Positions 28,001 to 41,800 of a DNA stretch of 64,000 bases are shown in pieces. Position 1 is the stretch's first letter. Every line of letters begins with the position of its first letter. The notes beneath the pieces were generated by a model. It had not been told where the DNA came from. It saw nothing but the letters and a program-made list of their open reading frames with translations, and searched no databases. A program made the position numbers and the translations under genes. This stretch comes from Euptelea pleiosperma (Eukaryota > Streptophyta > Magnoliopsida > Ranunculales > Eupteleaceae): contig CM068549.1 of the NCBI GenBank assembly GCA_035048495.1, positions 20,741,103-20,805,102 on the forward strand, read 5' to 3'.

Positions 28001-28516
28001 TTCCTAAGCCTATAACTAGTGACTTGTTCCCAACCGGACCACGTAATTTGACTCAATCTCTTCCATTATAATTGTTTAAACATATTTGAAGTGTTGGAAC
28101 AAGATTCGGGACTGTCGTAACAAGTTTGCCCCATCCGTGCGTCAATGACTCTAATTGGACTCAGTTTGTGCGTTACATTCCTAAGCATATAACAAGTGAC
28201 TTTTTCCCAACCGGACCACGTAATTTGACTCAATCTCTTTCATTATAATTGTTTAAACATATTTGAAGTGTCGAAACAAGTTTGTTCCATTCGTGCGTCA
28301 ATGACTCTAATTGGACTTAATTTGTGCGTTACATTCCGAAGCCTGTAACTAGTGACTTGTTCTCAACCGGACCTCGTAATTTGACTCAATATCTTCTATT
28401 ATAATTGTTTTAAGACATTTGAAGTGTTGGAACAAGATTCGGGACTGTCGAAACAAGTTTGCCCCATCCGTGCGTCAATGACTCAAATTGGACTTAGTTT
28501 GTGCGTTACATTCCTA
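19085..28516 (+). repeat. Tandem duplication of a 4716-bp satellite block
   Basis: Private variants recur exactly 4716 bp apart: CTCTTGCATT at 20021/24737, CAATTGATTA at 19325/24041, GGAATATGATTC at 20924/25640, and the GTGGGTCAATG marker at 21475/26191. Copies run about 19085-23800 and 23801-28516. Outside them private variants stop matching (for example CATTCATAAGC near 23797 against CATTCCTAAGC near 28513). A partial third copy resumes at about 30380-32400, after a breakpoint. Confidence 0.85.
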
Positions 28517-31500
28517 AGCTTATAACAAGTGATTTTTTCACAACCGAACCTGGTAATTTGACTCAATCTCTTCTATTACAATTGTTAAAATACATTTGAA
28601 GTTTTGGAACAAGATTCATGATGGTCGAAACAAGTTTGCTCCATCCGTGCGTCAATGTCTCTAATTGCACTTAGTTTGTGTGTTACATTCCTAAGCCTAT
28701 AACTAGTGATTTGTTCTCAACCGGATCTCGTAATTTGACTCTATATTTTCTATTACAATTGTTTAAACACATTTGAAGTATTGGAACCAGATTCGGGACA
28801 GTCGAAACAAGTTTGCTCCATTCGTGCATCAATGACTCTAATTGGACTTAGTTTGGGCGTTACATTCCTAAGCCTATAACTAGTGACTTGTTCTCAACCG
28901 GACCTCGTAATTTGACTCAATATCTTCTATTAGAATTGTTGAAACACATTTGAATTGTAGAAACAAGATTCAAAAATGTCGAAACAAGTTTGCCCCATCC
29001 GTGCGCCAATGACTCTAATTGGACTCAGTTTGTGCGTTACATTCCTAGGCTTATAACAAGTGACTTTTTCGCAACCAGACCACGTAATTTGACTCAATCT
29101 CTTCCATTACAATTGTTTAAACACATTTGAAGTCTTGGAACAAGATTCGGGACAGTAGAAAGAAGTTTGCTCCATCCGTGCGTCAATGTCTCTAATTTGA
29201 CTCAGTTTGTGTGTTACATTTCATAGCCTATAACTAGTGACTTGTTCCCAACCGGACCACGTAATTTGACTCAATCTCTTCCATTATAATTGTTTAAACA
29301 TATTTGAAGTGTTGGAACAAGATTCGGGACTGTCGTAACAAGTTTGCCCCATCCGTGCGTCAATGAATCTAATTGGACTCAGTTTGTGCGTTACATTCCT
29401 AAGCATATAACAAGTGACTTTTTCCCAACCGGACCACGTAATTTGACTCAATCTCTTCCATTATAATTGTTTAAACATATTTGAAGTGTTGGAATAAGAT
29501 TCGGGACAGTCGAAACAAGTTTGCTCCATTCGTGCCTCAATGACTCTAATTGGACTTAATTTGTGCGTTACATTCCGAAGCCTGTAACTAGTGACTTGTT
29601 CTCAACCGGACCTCGTAATTTGACTCAATATCTTCTATTACAATTGTTTTAAGACATTTGAAGTGTTGGAACAAGATTCGGGACTGTCGAAACAAGTTTG
29701 CCCCATCCGTGCGTCAATGACTCAAATTGGACTTAGTTTGTGCGTTACATTCCTAAGCTTATAACAAGTGATTTTTTCACAACGGAACCTGGTAATTTGA
29801 CTCAATCTCTTCTATTACAATTGTTTAAACACATTTGAAGTTTTGGAACAAGATTCATGATGGTCGAAATAAGTTTGCTCCATCCGTGCGTCAATGTCTC
29901 TAATTGCACTTAGTTTGTGTGTTACATTCCTAAGCCTATAACTAGTGACTTGTTCTCAACCGGATCTCGTAATTTGACTCTATATTTTCTATTACAATTG
30001 TTTAAACACATTTGAAGTATTGGAACCAGATTCGGGACAGTCGAAACAAGTTTGCTCCATTCGTGCGTCAATGACTCTAATTGGACTTAATTTGTGCGTT
30101 ACATTCCGAAGCCTGTAACTAGTGACTTGTTCTCAACCGGACCTCGTAATTTGACTCAATATCTTCTATTAGAATTCTTGAAACACATTTGAATTGTAGA
30201 AACAAGATTCAGAACTGTCGAAACAAGTTTGCCCCATCCGTGCGTCAATGACTCTAATTGGACTCAGTTTGTGCGTTACATTCCTAAGCTTATAACAAGT
30301 GACTTTTTCACAACCCGACCGTTCCGTTTGCTCCATCCGTGCGTCAATGTCTCTAATTCGATTCAGTTTGTGTGTCACATTCCTAAGCCTATAACTAGTG
30401 ACTTGATCACAACCCGACCTCGTAATTTGACTCGATATCTTCTATTACGATTGTTTAAACACATTTGAAGTGTAGGAACAAGATTCGGGACTGTCGTAAC
30501 AAGTTTGCCCCATCCGTGCGTCAATGACTCTAATTGGACTCAGTTTGTGCGTTACATTCCTAAGCTTATAACAAGTGACTTTTTCCCAACCGGACCACGT
30601 AATTTGACTCAATCTCTTCCATTACAATTGTTTATACATATTTGAAGTCTTGGAAAAAAATTCGGGACAGTAGAAACAAGTTTGCTCCATCCGTGCATCA
30701 ATGTCTCTAATTGGACTCAGTTTGTGTGTTACATTCCTAAGCCTATAACTAGTGACTTGTTCCCAACCGGACCACGTAATTTGACTCAATCTCTTCCATT
30801 ATAATTGTTTAAACATATTTGAAGTGTTGGAACAAGATTCGGGACAGTCGAAACAAGTTTGCTCCATTCGTGCGTCAATGACTCTAATTGGACTTAATTT
30901 GTGCGTTACATTCCAAAGCCTGTAACTAGTGACTTGTTCTCAACCCGACCTCGTAATTTGACTCAATATCTTCAATTACAATTGTTTTAAGACATTTGAA
31001 GTGTTGGAACAAGATTCGGGACTGTCGAAACAAGTTTGCCCCATCCGTGCGTCAATGACTCAAATTGGACTTAGTTTGTGCGTTACATTCCTAAGCTTAT
31101 AACAAGTGATTTTTTCACAACCGAACCTGGTAATTTGACTCAATCTCTTCTATTACAATTGTTTAAACACATTTGAAGTTTTGGAACAAGATTCATGATG
31201 GTCGAAACAAGTTTGCTCCATCCGTGCGTCAATGTCTCTAATTGCACTTAGTTTGTGTGTTACATTCCTAAGCCTATAACTAGTGACTTGTTCTCAACCG
31301 GATCTCGTAATTTGACTCTATATTTTCTATTACAATTGTTTAAACACATTTGAAGTATTGGAACCAGATTCGGGACAGTCGAAACAAGTTTGCTCCATTC
31401 GTGCATCAATGACTCTAATTGGACTTAGTTTGGGCGTTACATTCCTAAGCCTATAACTAGTGACTTGTTCTCAACCGGATCTCGTAATTTGACTCTATAT

Positions 31501-32209
31501 TTTCTATTACAATTGTTTAAACACATTTGAAGTATTGGAACCAGATTCGGGACAGTCGAAACAAGTTTGCTCCATTCGTGCATCAATGACTCTAATTGGA
31601 CTTAGTTTGGGCGTTACATTCCTAAGCCTATAACTAGTGACTTGTTCTCAACCGGACCTCGTAATTTGACTCAATATCTTCTATTAGAATTCTTGAAACA
31701 CATTTGAATTGTAGAAACAAGATTCAGAACTGTCGAAACAAGTTTGCCCCATCCGTGCGTCAATGACTCTAATTGGACTCAGTTTGTGCGTTACATTCCT
31801 AAGCTTATAACAAGTGACTTTTTCGCAATCGGACCACGTAATTTGACTCAATCTCTTCCATTACAATTGTTTAAACATATTTAAAGTCTTGGAACAAGAT
31901 TCGGGACAGTAGAAACAAGTTTGCTCCATCCGTGCGTCAATGTCTCTAATTGGACTCAGTTTGTGTGTTACATTCCTAAGCCTATAACTAGTGACTTGTT
32001 CCCAACCGGACCACGTAATTTGACTCAATCTCTTCCATTATAATTGTTTAAACATATTTGAAGTGTTGGAACAAGATTCGGGACTGTCGTAACAAGTTTG
32101 CCCCATCCGTGCGTCAATGACTCTAATTGGACTCAGTTTGTGCGTTACATTCCTAAGCATATAACAAGTGACTTTTTCCCAACCGGACCACGTAATTTGA
32201 CTCAATCTC

Positions 32210-34645
32210 TTTCATTATAATTGTTTAAACATATTTGAAGTGTCGAAACAAGTTTGTTCCATTCGTGCGTCAATGACTCTAATTGGACTTAATTTGTGCC
32301 TTACATTCCGAAGCCTGTAACTAGTGACTTGTTCTCAACCGGACCTCGTAATTTGACTCAATATCTTCTATTACAATTGTTTTAAGACATTTGAAGTGTT
32401 GGAACAAGATTCGGGACTGTCAAAACAAGTTTGCCCCATCCGTGCGTCAATGACTCAAATTGGACTTAGTTTGTGCGTTACATTCCTAAGCTTATAACAA
32501 GTGATTTTTTCACAACCGAACCTGGTAATTTGACTCAATCTCTTCTATTACAATTGTTTAAACACATTTGAAGTTTTGGAACAAGATTCATGATGGTCGA
32601 AAGAAGTTTGCTCCATCCGTGCGTCAATGTCTCTAATTGCACTTAGTTTGTGTGTTACATTCCTAAGCCTATAACTAGTGACTTGTTCTCAACCGGATCT
32701 CGTAATTTGACTCTATATTTTCTATTACAATTGTTTAAACACATTTGAAGTATTGGAACCAGATTCGGGACAGTCGAAACAAGTTTGCTCCATTCGTGCA
32801 TCAATGACTCTAATTGGACTTAGTTTGGGCGTTACATTCCTAAGCCTATAACTAGTGACTTGTTCTCAACCGGACCTCGTAATTTGACTCAATATCTTCT
32901 ATTAGAATTGTTGAAACACATTTGAATTGTAGAAACAAGATTCAGAACTGTCGAAACAAGTTTGCCCCATCCGTGCGCCAATGACTCTAATTGGACTCAG
33001 TTTGTGCGTTACATTCCTAAGCTTATAACAAGTGACTTTTCCGCAACCGGACCACGAAATTTGACTCAATCTCTTCCATTACAATTGTTTAAACACATTT
33101 GAAGTCTTGGAACAAGATTCGGGACAGCAGAAACAAGTTTGCTCCATCCGTGCGTCAATGTCTCTAATTGGACTCAGTTTGTGTGTTACATTCCTAAGTC
33201 TATAACTAGTGACTTGTTCCCAACCGGACCACGTAATTTGACTCAATCTCTTCCATTATAATTGTTTAAACATATTTGAAGTGTTGGAACAAGATTCGGG
33301 ACTGTCGTAACAAGTTTGCCCCATCCGTGCGTCAATGACTCTAATTGGACTCAGTTTGTGCGTTACATTCCTAAGCATATAACAAGTGACTTTTTCCCAA
33401 CCGGACCACGTAATTTGACTCAATCTCTTTCATTATAATTGTTTAAACATATTTGAAGTGTCGAAACAAGTTTGTTCCATTCGTGCGTCAATGACTCTAA
33501 TTGGACTTAATTTGTGCGTTACATTCCGAAGCCTGTAACTAGTGACTTGTTCTCAACCGGACCTCGTAATTTGACTCAATATCTTCTATTACAATTGTTT
33601 TAAGACATTTGAAGTGTTGAAACAAGATTCGGGACTGTCGAAACAAGTTTGCCCCATCCGTGCGTCAATGACTCAAATTGGACTTAGTTTGTGCGTTACA
33701 TTCCTAAGCTTATAACAAGTGATTTTTTCACAACCGAACCTGGTAATTTGACTCAATCTCTTCTATTACAATTGTTTAAACACATTTGAAGTTTTGGAAC
33801 AAGATTCATGATGGTCGAAAGAAGTTTGCTCCATCCGTGCGTCAATGTCTCTAATTGCACTTAGTTTGTGTGTTACATTCCTAAGCCTATAACTAGTGAC
33901 TTGTTCTCAACCGGATCTCGTAATTTGACTCTATATTTTCTATTACAATTGTTTAAACACATTTGAAGTATTGGAACCAGATTCGGGACAGTCGAAACAA
34001 GTTTGCTCCATTCGTGCATCAATGACTCTAATTGGACTTAGTTTGGGCGTTACATTCCTAAGCCTATAACTAGTGACTTGTTCTCAACCGGACCTCGTAA
34101 TTTGACTCAATATCTTCTATTAGAATTGTTGAAACACATTTGAATTGTAGAAACAAGATTCAGAACTGTCGAAACAAGTTTGCCCCATCCGTGCGCCAAT
34201 GACTCTAATTGGACTCAGTTTGTGCGTTACATTCCTAAGCTTATAACAAGTGACTTTTCCGCAACCGGACCACGAAATTTGACTCAATCTCTTCCATTAC
34301 AATTGTTTAAACACATTTGAAGTCTTGGAACAAGATTCGGGACAGTAGAAACAAGTTTGCTCCATCCGTGCGTCAATGTCTCTAATTGGACTCAGTTTGT
34401 GTGTTACATTCCTAAGCCTATAACTAGTGACTTGTTCCCAACCGGACCACGTAATTTGACTCAATCTCTTCCATTATAATTGTTTAAACATATTTGAAGT
34501 GTTGGAACAAGATTCGGGACTGTCGTAACAAGTTTGCCCCATCCGTGCGTCAATGACTCTAATTGGACTCAGTTTGTGCGTTACATTCCTAAGCATATAA
34601 CAAGTGACTTTTTCCCAACCGGACCACGTAATTTGACTCAATCTC
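32210..34645 (+). repeat. Recent tandem duplication of a 1218-bp seven-monomer unit
   Basis: CTCTTTCATTAT recurs at about 32206 and 33424, GTCGAAAGAAG at about 32596 and 33814, and the variant CCACGAAATTTG at about 33052 and 34270, all 1218 bp apart. The unit is 7 x 177 minus a 21-bp deletion in one monomer. Outer limits are approximate. Confidence 0.8.
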
Positions 34646-37600
34646 TTCCATTATAATTGTTTAAACATATTTGAAGTGTTGGAACAAGATTCGGGATTGT
34701 CGTAACAAGTTTGCCCCATCCGTGCGTCAATGACTCTAATTGGACTCAGTTTGTGCGTTACATTCCTAAGCATATAACAAGTGACTTTTTCCCAACCGGA
34801 CCACGTAATTTGACTCAATCTCTTCCATTATAATTGTTTAAACATATTTGAAGTGTCGAAACAAGTTTGCTCCATTCGTGCGTCAATGACTCTAATTGGA
34901 CTTAATTTGTGCGTTACATTCCGAAGCCTGTAACTAGTGACTTGTTCTCAACCGGACCTCGTAATTTGACTCAATATCTTCTATTACAATTGTTTTAAGA
35001 CATTTGAAGTGTTGGAACAAGATTCGGGACTGTCGAAACAAGTTTGCCCCATCCGTGCGTCAATGACTCAAATCGGACTTAGTTTGTGCGTTACATTCCT
35101 AAGCTTATAAAAAGTGATTTTTTCACAACCGAACCTGGTAATTTGACTCAATCTCTTCTATTACAATTGTTTAAACACATTTGAAGTTTTGGAACAAAAT
35201 TCATGATGGTCGAAACAAGTTTGCTCCATCCGTGCGTCAATGTCTCTAATTGCACTTAGTTTGTGTGTTACATTCCTAAGCCTATAACTAGTGACTTGTT
35301 CTCAACCGGACCTCGTAATTTGACTCAATATCTTCTATTAGAATTGTTGAAACACATTTGAATTGTAGAAACAAGATTCAAAACTGTCGAAACAAGTTTG
35401 CCCCATCCGTGCGTCAATGACTCTAATTGGACTCAGTTTGTGCGTTACATTCCTAGGCTTATAACAAGTGACTTTTTCGCAACCGGACCACGTAATTTGA
35501 CTCAATCTCTTCCATTACAATTGTTTAAACACATTTGAAGTCTTAGAACAAGATTCGGGACAGTAGAAACAAGTTTGCTCCATCCGTACGTCAATGTCTC
35601 TAATTGGACTCAGTTTGTGTGTTACATTCCTAAGCCTATAACTAGTGACTTGTTCCCAACCGGACCACGTAATTTGACTCAATCTCTTCCATTATAATTG
35701 TTTACACATATTTGAAGTGTTGGAACAAGATTCGGGACTGTCGTAACAAGTTTGCCCCATCCGTGCGTCAATGACTCTAATTGGACTCAGTTTGTGCGTT
35801 ACATTCCTAAGCATATAACAAGTGACTTTTTCCCAACCGGACCACGTAATTTGACTCAATCTCTTCCATTATAATTGTTTAAACATATTTGAAGTATTGG
35901 AGCAAGATTCGGGACAGTCGAAACAAGTTTGCTCCATTCGTGCGTCAATGACTCTAATTGGACTTAATTTGTGTGTTACATTCCGAAGCCTGTAACTAGT
36001 GACTTGTTCTCAACCGGACCTCGTAATTTGACTCAATATCTTCTATTACAATTGTTTTAAGACATTTGAAGTGTTGGAACAAGATTCGGGACTGTCGAAA
36101 CAAGTTTGCCCCATCCGTGCGTCAATGACTCAAATTGGACTTAGTTTGTGCGTTACATTCCTAAGCTTATAACAAGTGATTTTTTCACAACCGAACCTGG
36201 TAATTTGACTCAATCTCTTCTATTACAATTGTTTAAACACATTTGAAGTTTTGGAACAAGATTCATGATGGTCGATACAAGTTTGCTCCATCCGTGCGTC
36301 AATGTCTCTAATTGCACTTAGTTTGTGTGTTACATTCCTAAGCCTATAACTAGTGACTTGTTCTCAACCGGATCTCGTAATTTGACTCTATATTTTCTAT
36401 TACAATTGTTGAAACACATTTGAAGTATTGGAACCAGATTCGGGACAGTCGAAACAAGTTTGCTCCATTCGTGCATCAATGACTCTAATTGGACTTAGTT
36501 TGGGCGTTACATTCCTAAGCCTATAACTAGTGACTTGTTCTCAAACGGACCTCGTAATTTCACTCAATATCTTCTATTAGAATTGTTGAAACACATTTGA
36601 ATTGTAGAAACAAGATTCAGAACTGTCGAAACAAGTTTGCCCCATCCGTGCGCCAATGACTCTAATTGGACTCAGTTTGTGCGTTACATTCCTAAGCTTA
36701 TAACAAGTGACTTTTTCGCAACTGGACCACGTAATTTGACTCAATCTCTTCCATTACAATTGTTTAAACACATTTGAAGTCTTGGAACAAGATTCGGGAC
36801 AGTAGAAACAAGTTTGCTCCATCCGTGCGTCAATGTCTCTAATTGGACTCAGTTTGTGTGTTACATTCCTAAGCCTATAACTAGTGACTTGTTCCCAACC
36901 GGACCACGTAATTTGACTCAATCTCTTCCATTATAATTTTTTAAACATATTTGAAGTGTTGGAACAAGATTCATGATGGTCGAAACAAGTTTGCTCCATC
37001 CGTGCGTCAATGTCTCTAATTGCACTCAGTTTGTGTGTTACATTCCTAAGCCTATAACTAGTGACTTGTTCTCAACCGAATCTCGTAATTTGACTCTATA
37101 TTTTATATTACAATTGTTTAAACACATTTGAAGTATTGGAACCAGATTCGAGACAGTCGAAACAAGTTTGCTCCATTCGTGCGTCAATGACTCTAATTGG
37201 ACTTAGTTTGGGCGTTACATTCCGAAGTCTATAACTAGTGACTTGTTCTCGACCGGACCTCGTAATTTGACTCAATATTTTCTATAACAATTGTTTTAAC
37301 ACATTTGAAGTGTTGGAACAAGATTCAGGACTGTTAAAGAAGTTTGCCCCATCCGTACGTTAATGACTCTAATTGGACTCAGTTTGTGCGTTACATTCCG
37401 AACCTTATAAGAAGTGACTTTTTCGCAACCGGACCTGGTAATTTGACTCAATCTCCTCCATTACAATTGTCTAAACACATTTGAAGTCTTAGAACAAGAT
37501 TCGGGATGGTCGAAACAAGTTTGCTCCATCCGTGCGTCAATGTCTCTAATTGGACTCAGTTTGTGCGTTACATTCCTAAGCATATAACAAGTGACTTTTT

Positions 37601-38899
37601 CCCAACCGGACCACGTAATTTGACTCAATCTCTTCCATTATAATTGTTTAAACATATTTGAAGTGTTGGAACAAGAGTCGGGACAGTCGAAACAAGTTTG
37701 CTCCATTCGTGCGTCAATGACTCTAATTGGACTTAATTTGTGCGTTACATTCCGAAGCCTGTAACTAGTGACTTGTTCTCAACCGGACCTCGTAATTTGA
37801 CTCAATATCTTCTATTACAATTGTTTTAAGACATTTGAAGTGTTGGAACAAGATTCGGGACTGTCGAAACAAGTTTGCCCCATCCGTGCGTCAATGACTC
37901 AAATTGGACTTAGTTTGTGCGTTACATTCCTAAGCTTCTAACAAGTGATTTTTTCACAACCGAACCTAGTAATTTGACTCAATCTCTTCTATTACAATTG
38001 TTTAAACACATTTGAAGTTTTGGAAGAAGATTCATGATGGTCAAAACAAGTTTGCTCCATCCGTGCGTCAATGTCTCTAATTGCACTTAGTTTGTGTGTT
38101 ACATTCCTAAGCCTATAACTGGTGACTTGTTCTCAACCGGATCTCGTAATTTGACTCTATATTTTCTATTACAATTGTTTAAACACATTTGAAGTATTGG
38201 AACCAGATTCGGGACAGTCGAAACAAGTTTGCTCCATTCGTGCATCAATGACTCTAATTGGATTAGTTTGGGCGTTACATTCCTAAGCCTATAACTAGTG
38301 ACTTGTTCTCAACCGGACCTCGTAATTTGACTCAATATCTTCTATTAGAATTGTTGAAACACATTTGAATTGTAGAAACAAGATTCAGAACTGTCGAAAC
38401 AAGTTTGCCCCATCCGTGCGCCAATGACTCTAATTGGACTCAGTTTGTGCGTTACATTCCTAAGCTTATAACAAGTGACTTTTTCGCAACCGGACCACGT
38501 AATTTCACTCAATCTCTTCCATCACAATTGTTTAAACACATTTGAAGTCTTGGAACAAGATTCGGGACAGTAGAAACAAGTTTGCTCCATCCGTGCGTCA
38601 ATGTCTCTAATTGGACTCAGTTTGTGTGTTACATTCCTAAGCCTATAACTAGTGACTTGTTCCCAACCGGACCACGTAATTTGACTCAATCTCTTCCATT
38701 ATAATTGTTTAAACATATTTGAAGTGTTGGAACAAGATTCGGGACTGTCGTAACAAGTTTGCCCCATCCGTGCGTCAATAACTCTAATTGGACTCAGTTT
38801 GTGCGTTACATTCCTAAGCATATAACAAGTGACTTTTTCGCAACCGGACCACGTAATTTGACTCAATCTCTTCCATTGTAATTGTTTAAACATATTTGA

Positions 38900-41800
38900 A
38901 GTGTTGGAACAAGATTCATGATGGTCGAAACAAGTTTGCTCCAGCCGTGCCTCAATGTCTCTAATTGCACTTAGTTTGTGTGTTACATTCCTAAGCCTAT
39001 AACTAGTGACTTGTTCTCAACCGGATCTCGCAATTTGACTCTATATTTTCTATTACTATTGTTTAAACACATTTGAAGTATTGGAACCAGATTCGGGACA
39101 GTCGAAACAAGTTTGCTCCATTCGTGCATCAATGACTCTAATTGAACTTAGTTTGGGCGTTACATTCCTAAGCCTATAACTAGTGACTTGTTCTCAACCG
39201 GACCTCGTAATTTGACTCAATATTTTCTATTAGAATTGTTGAAACACATTTGAATTGTAGAAACAAGATTCAGAACTGTCGAAACAAGTTTGCCCCATCC
39301 GTGCGCCAATGACTCTAATTGGACTCAGTTTGTGCGTTACATTCCTAAGCTTATAACAAGTGACTTTTTGGCAACCGGACCACGTAATTTGACTTAATCT
39401 CTTCCATTACAATTGTTTAAACATATTTGAAGTCTTGGAACAAGATTCGGGACAGTAGAAACAAGTTTGCTCCATCCGTGCGTCAATGTCTCTAATTGGA
39501 CTCAGTTTGTGCGTTACATTCCTAAGCATATAACAAGTGACTTTTTCCCAACCGGACCACGTAATTTGACTCAATCTCTTCCATTATAATTGTTTAAACA
39601 TATTTGAAGTGTTGGAACAAGATTCGGGACAGTCGAAACAAGTTTGCTCCATTCGTGCGTCAATGACTCTAATTGGACTTAATTTGTGCGTTACATTCCG
39701 AAGCCTGTAACTAGTGACTTGTTCTCAACCGGACCTCGTAATTTGACTCAATATCTTCTATTACAATTGTTTTAAGACATTTGAAGTGTTGGAACAAGAT
39801 TCGGGACTGTCGAAACAAGTTTGCCCCATCCGTGCGTCAATGACTCAAATTGGACTTAGTTTGTGCGTTTCATTCCTAAGCTTATAACAAGTGATTTTTT
39901 CACAACCGAACCTGGTAATTTGACTCAATCTCTTCTATTACAATTGTTTAAACACATTTGAAGTTTTGGAACAAGATTAATGATGGTCGAAACAAGTTTG
40001 CTCCATCCGTGCGTCAATGTCTCTAATTGCACTTAGTTTGTGTGTTACATTCCTAAGCCTATAACTAGTGACTTGTTCTCAACCGGATCACGTAATTTGA
40101 CTCTATATTTTCTATTACAATTGTTTAAACGCATTTGAAGTATTGGAACCAGATTCGGGACAGTCGAAACAAGTTTGCTCCATTCGTGCATCAATGACTC
40201 TAATTGGACATAGTTTGGGCGTTACATTCCTAAGCCTATAACTAGTGACTTGTTCTTAACCGGACCTCGTAATTTGACTCAATATCTTCTATTAGAATTG
40301 TTGAAACACATTTGAATTATAGAAACAAGATTCAGAACTGTCGAAACAAGTTTGCCCCATCCGTGCGCCAATGACTCTAATTGGACTCAGTTTGTGCGTT
40401 ACATTCCTAAGCTTATAACAAGTGACTTTTTCGCAACCGGACCACGTAATTTGACTCAATCTCTTCCATTACAATTGTTTAAACACATTTGAAGTCTTGG
40501 AACAAGATTCGGGACAGTAGAAACAAGTTTGCTCCATCCGTGCGTCAATGTCTCTAATTGGACTCAGTTTGTGTGTAACATTCCTAAGCCTATAACTAGT
40601 GACTTGTTCCCAACCGGACCACGTAATTTGACTCAATCTCTTCCATTATAATTGTTTAAACATATTTGAAGTGTTGGAACAAGATTCGGGACTGTTGTTA
40701 CAAGTTTGCCCCATCCGTGCGTCAATGACTCTAATTGGACTCAGTTTGTGCGTTACATTCTTAAGCAAATAACAAGTGACTTTTTCCCAACCGGACCACG
40801 TAATTTGACTCAATCTCTTCAATTATAATTGTTTAAACATATTTGAAGTGTTGGAACAAGATTCGGGACAGTCGAAACAAGTTTGCTCCATTCGTGCGTC
40901 AATGACTCTAATTGGACTTAATTTGTGCGTTACGTTCCGAAGCCTGTAACTAGTGACTTGTTCTCAACCGGACCTCGTAATTTGACTCAATATCTTCTAT
41001 TACAATTGTTTTAAGACATTTGAAGTGTTGGAACAAGATTCGGGACTGTCGAAACAAGTTTGCCCCATCCGTGCGTCAATGACTCAAATTGGACTTAGTT
41101 TGTGCGTTACATTCCTAAGCTTATAACAAGTGATTTTTTCACAACCGAACCTGGTAATTTTACTCAATCTCTTCTATTACAATTGTTTAAACACATTTGA
41201 AGTTTTGGAACAAGATTCATGATGGTCGAAACAAGTTTGCTCCATCCGTGCGTCAATGTCTCTAATTGCACTTAGTTTGTGTGTTACATTCCTAAGCCTA
41301 TAACTAGTGACTTGTTCTCAACCGGATCTCGTAATTTGACTCTATATTTTCTATTACAATTGTTTAAACACATTTGAAGTATTGGAACCAGATTCGGGAC
41401 AGTCGAAACAAGTTTGCTCCATTCGTGCATCAATGACTCTAATTGGACTTAGTTTGGGCGTTACATTCCTAAGCCTATAACTAGTGACTTGTTCTCAACC
41501 GGACCTCGTAATTTGACTCAATATCTTCTATTAGAATTGTTGAAACACATTTGAATTGTAGAAACAAGATTCAGAACTGTCGAAACAAGTTTGCCCCATC
41601 CGTGCGCCAATGACTCTAATTGGACTCAGTTTGTGCGTTACATTCCTAAGCTTATAACAAGTGACTTTTTCGCAACCGGACCACGTAATTTGACTAAATC
41701 TCTTCCATTACAATTGTTTAAACACATTTGAAGTCTTGGAACAAGATTCGGGATAGTAGAAACAAGTTTGCTCCATCCGTGCGTCAATGTCTCTAATTGG

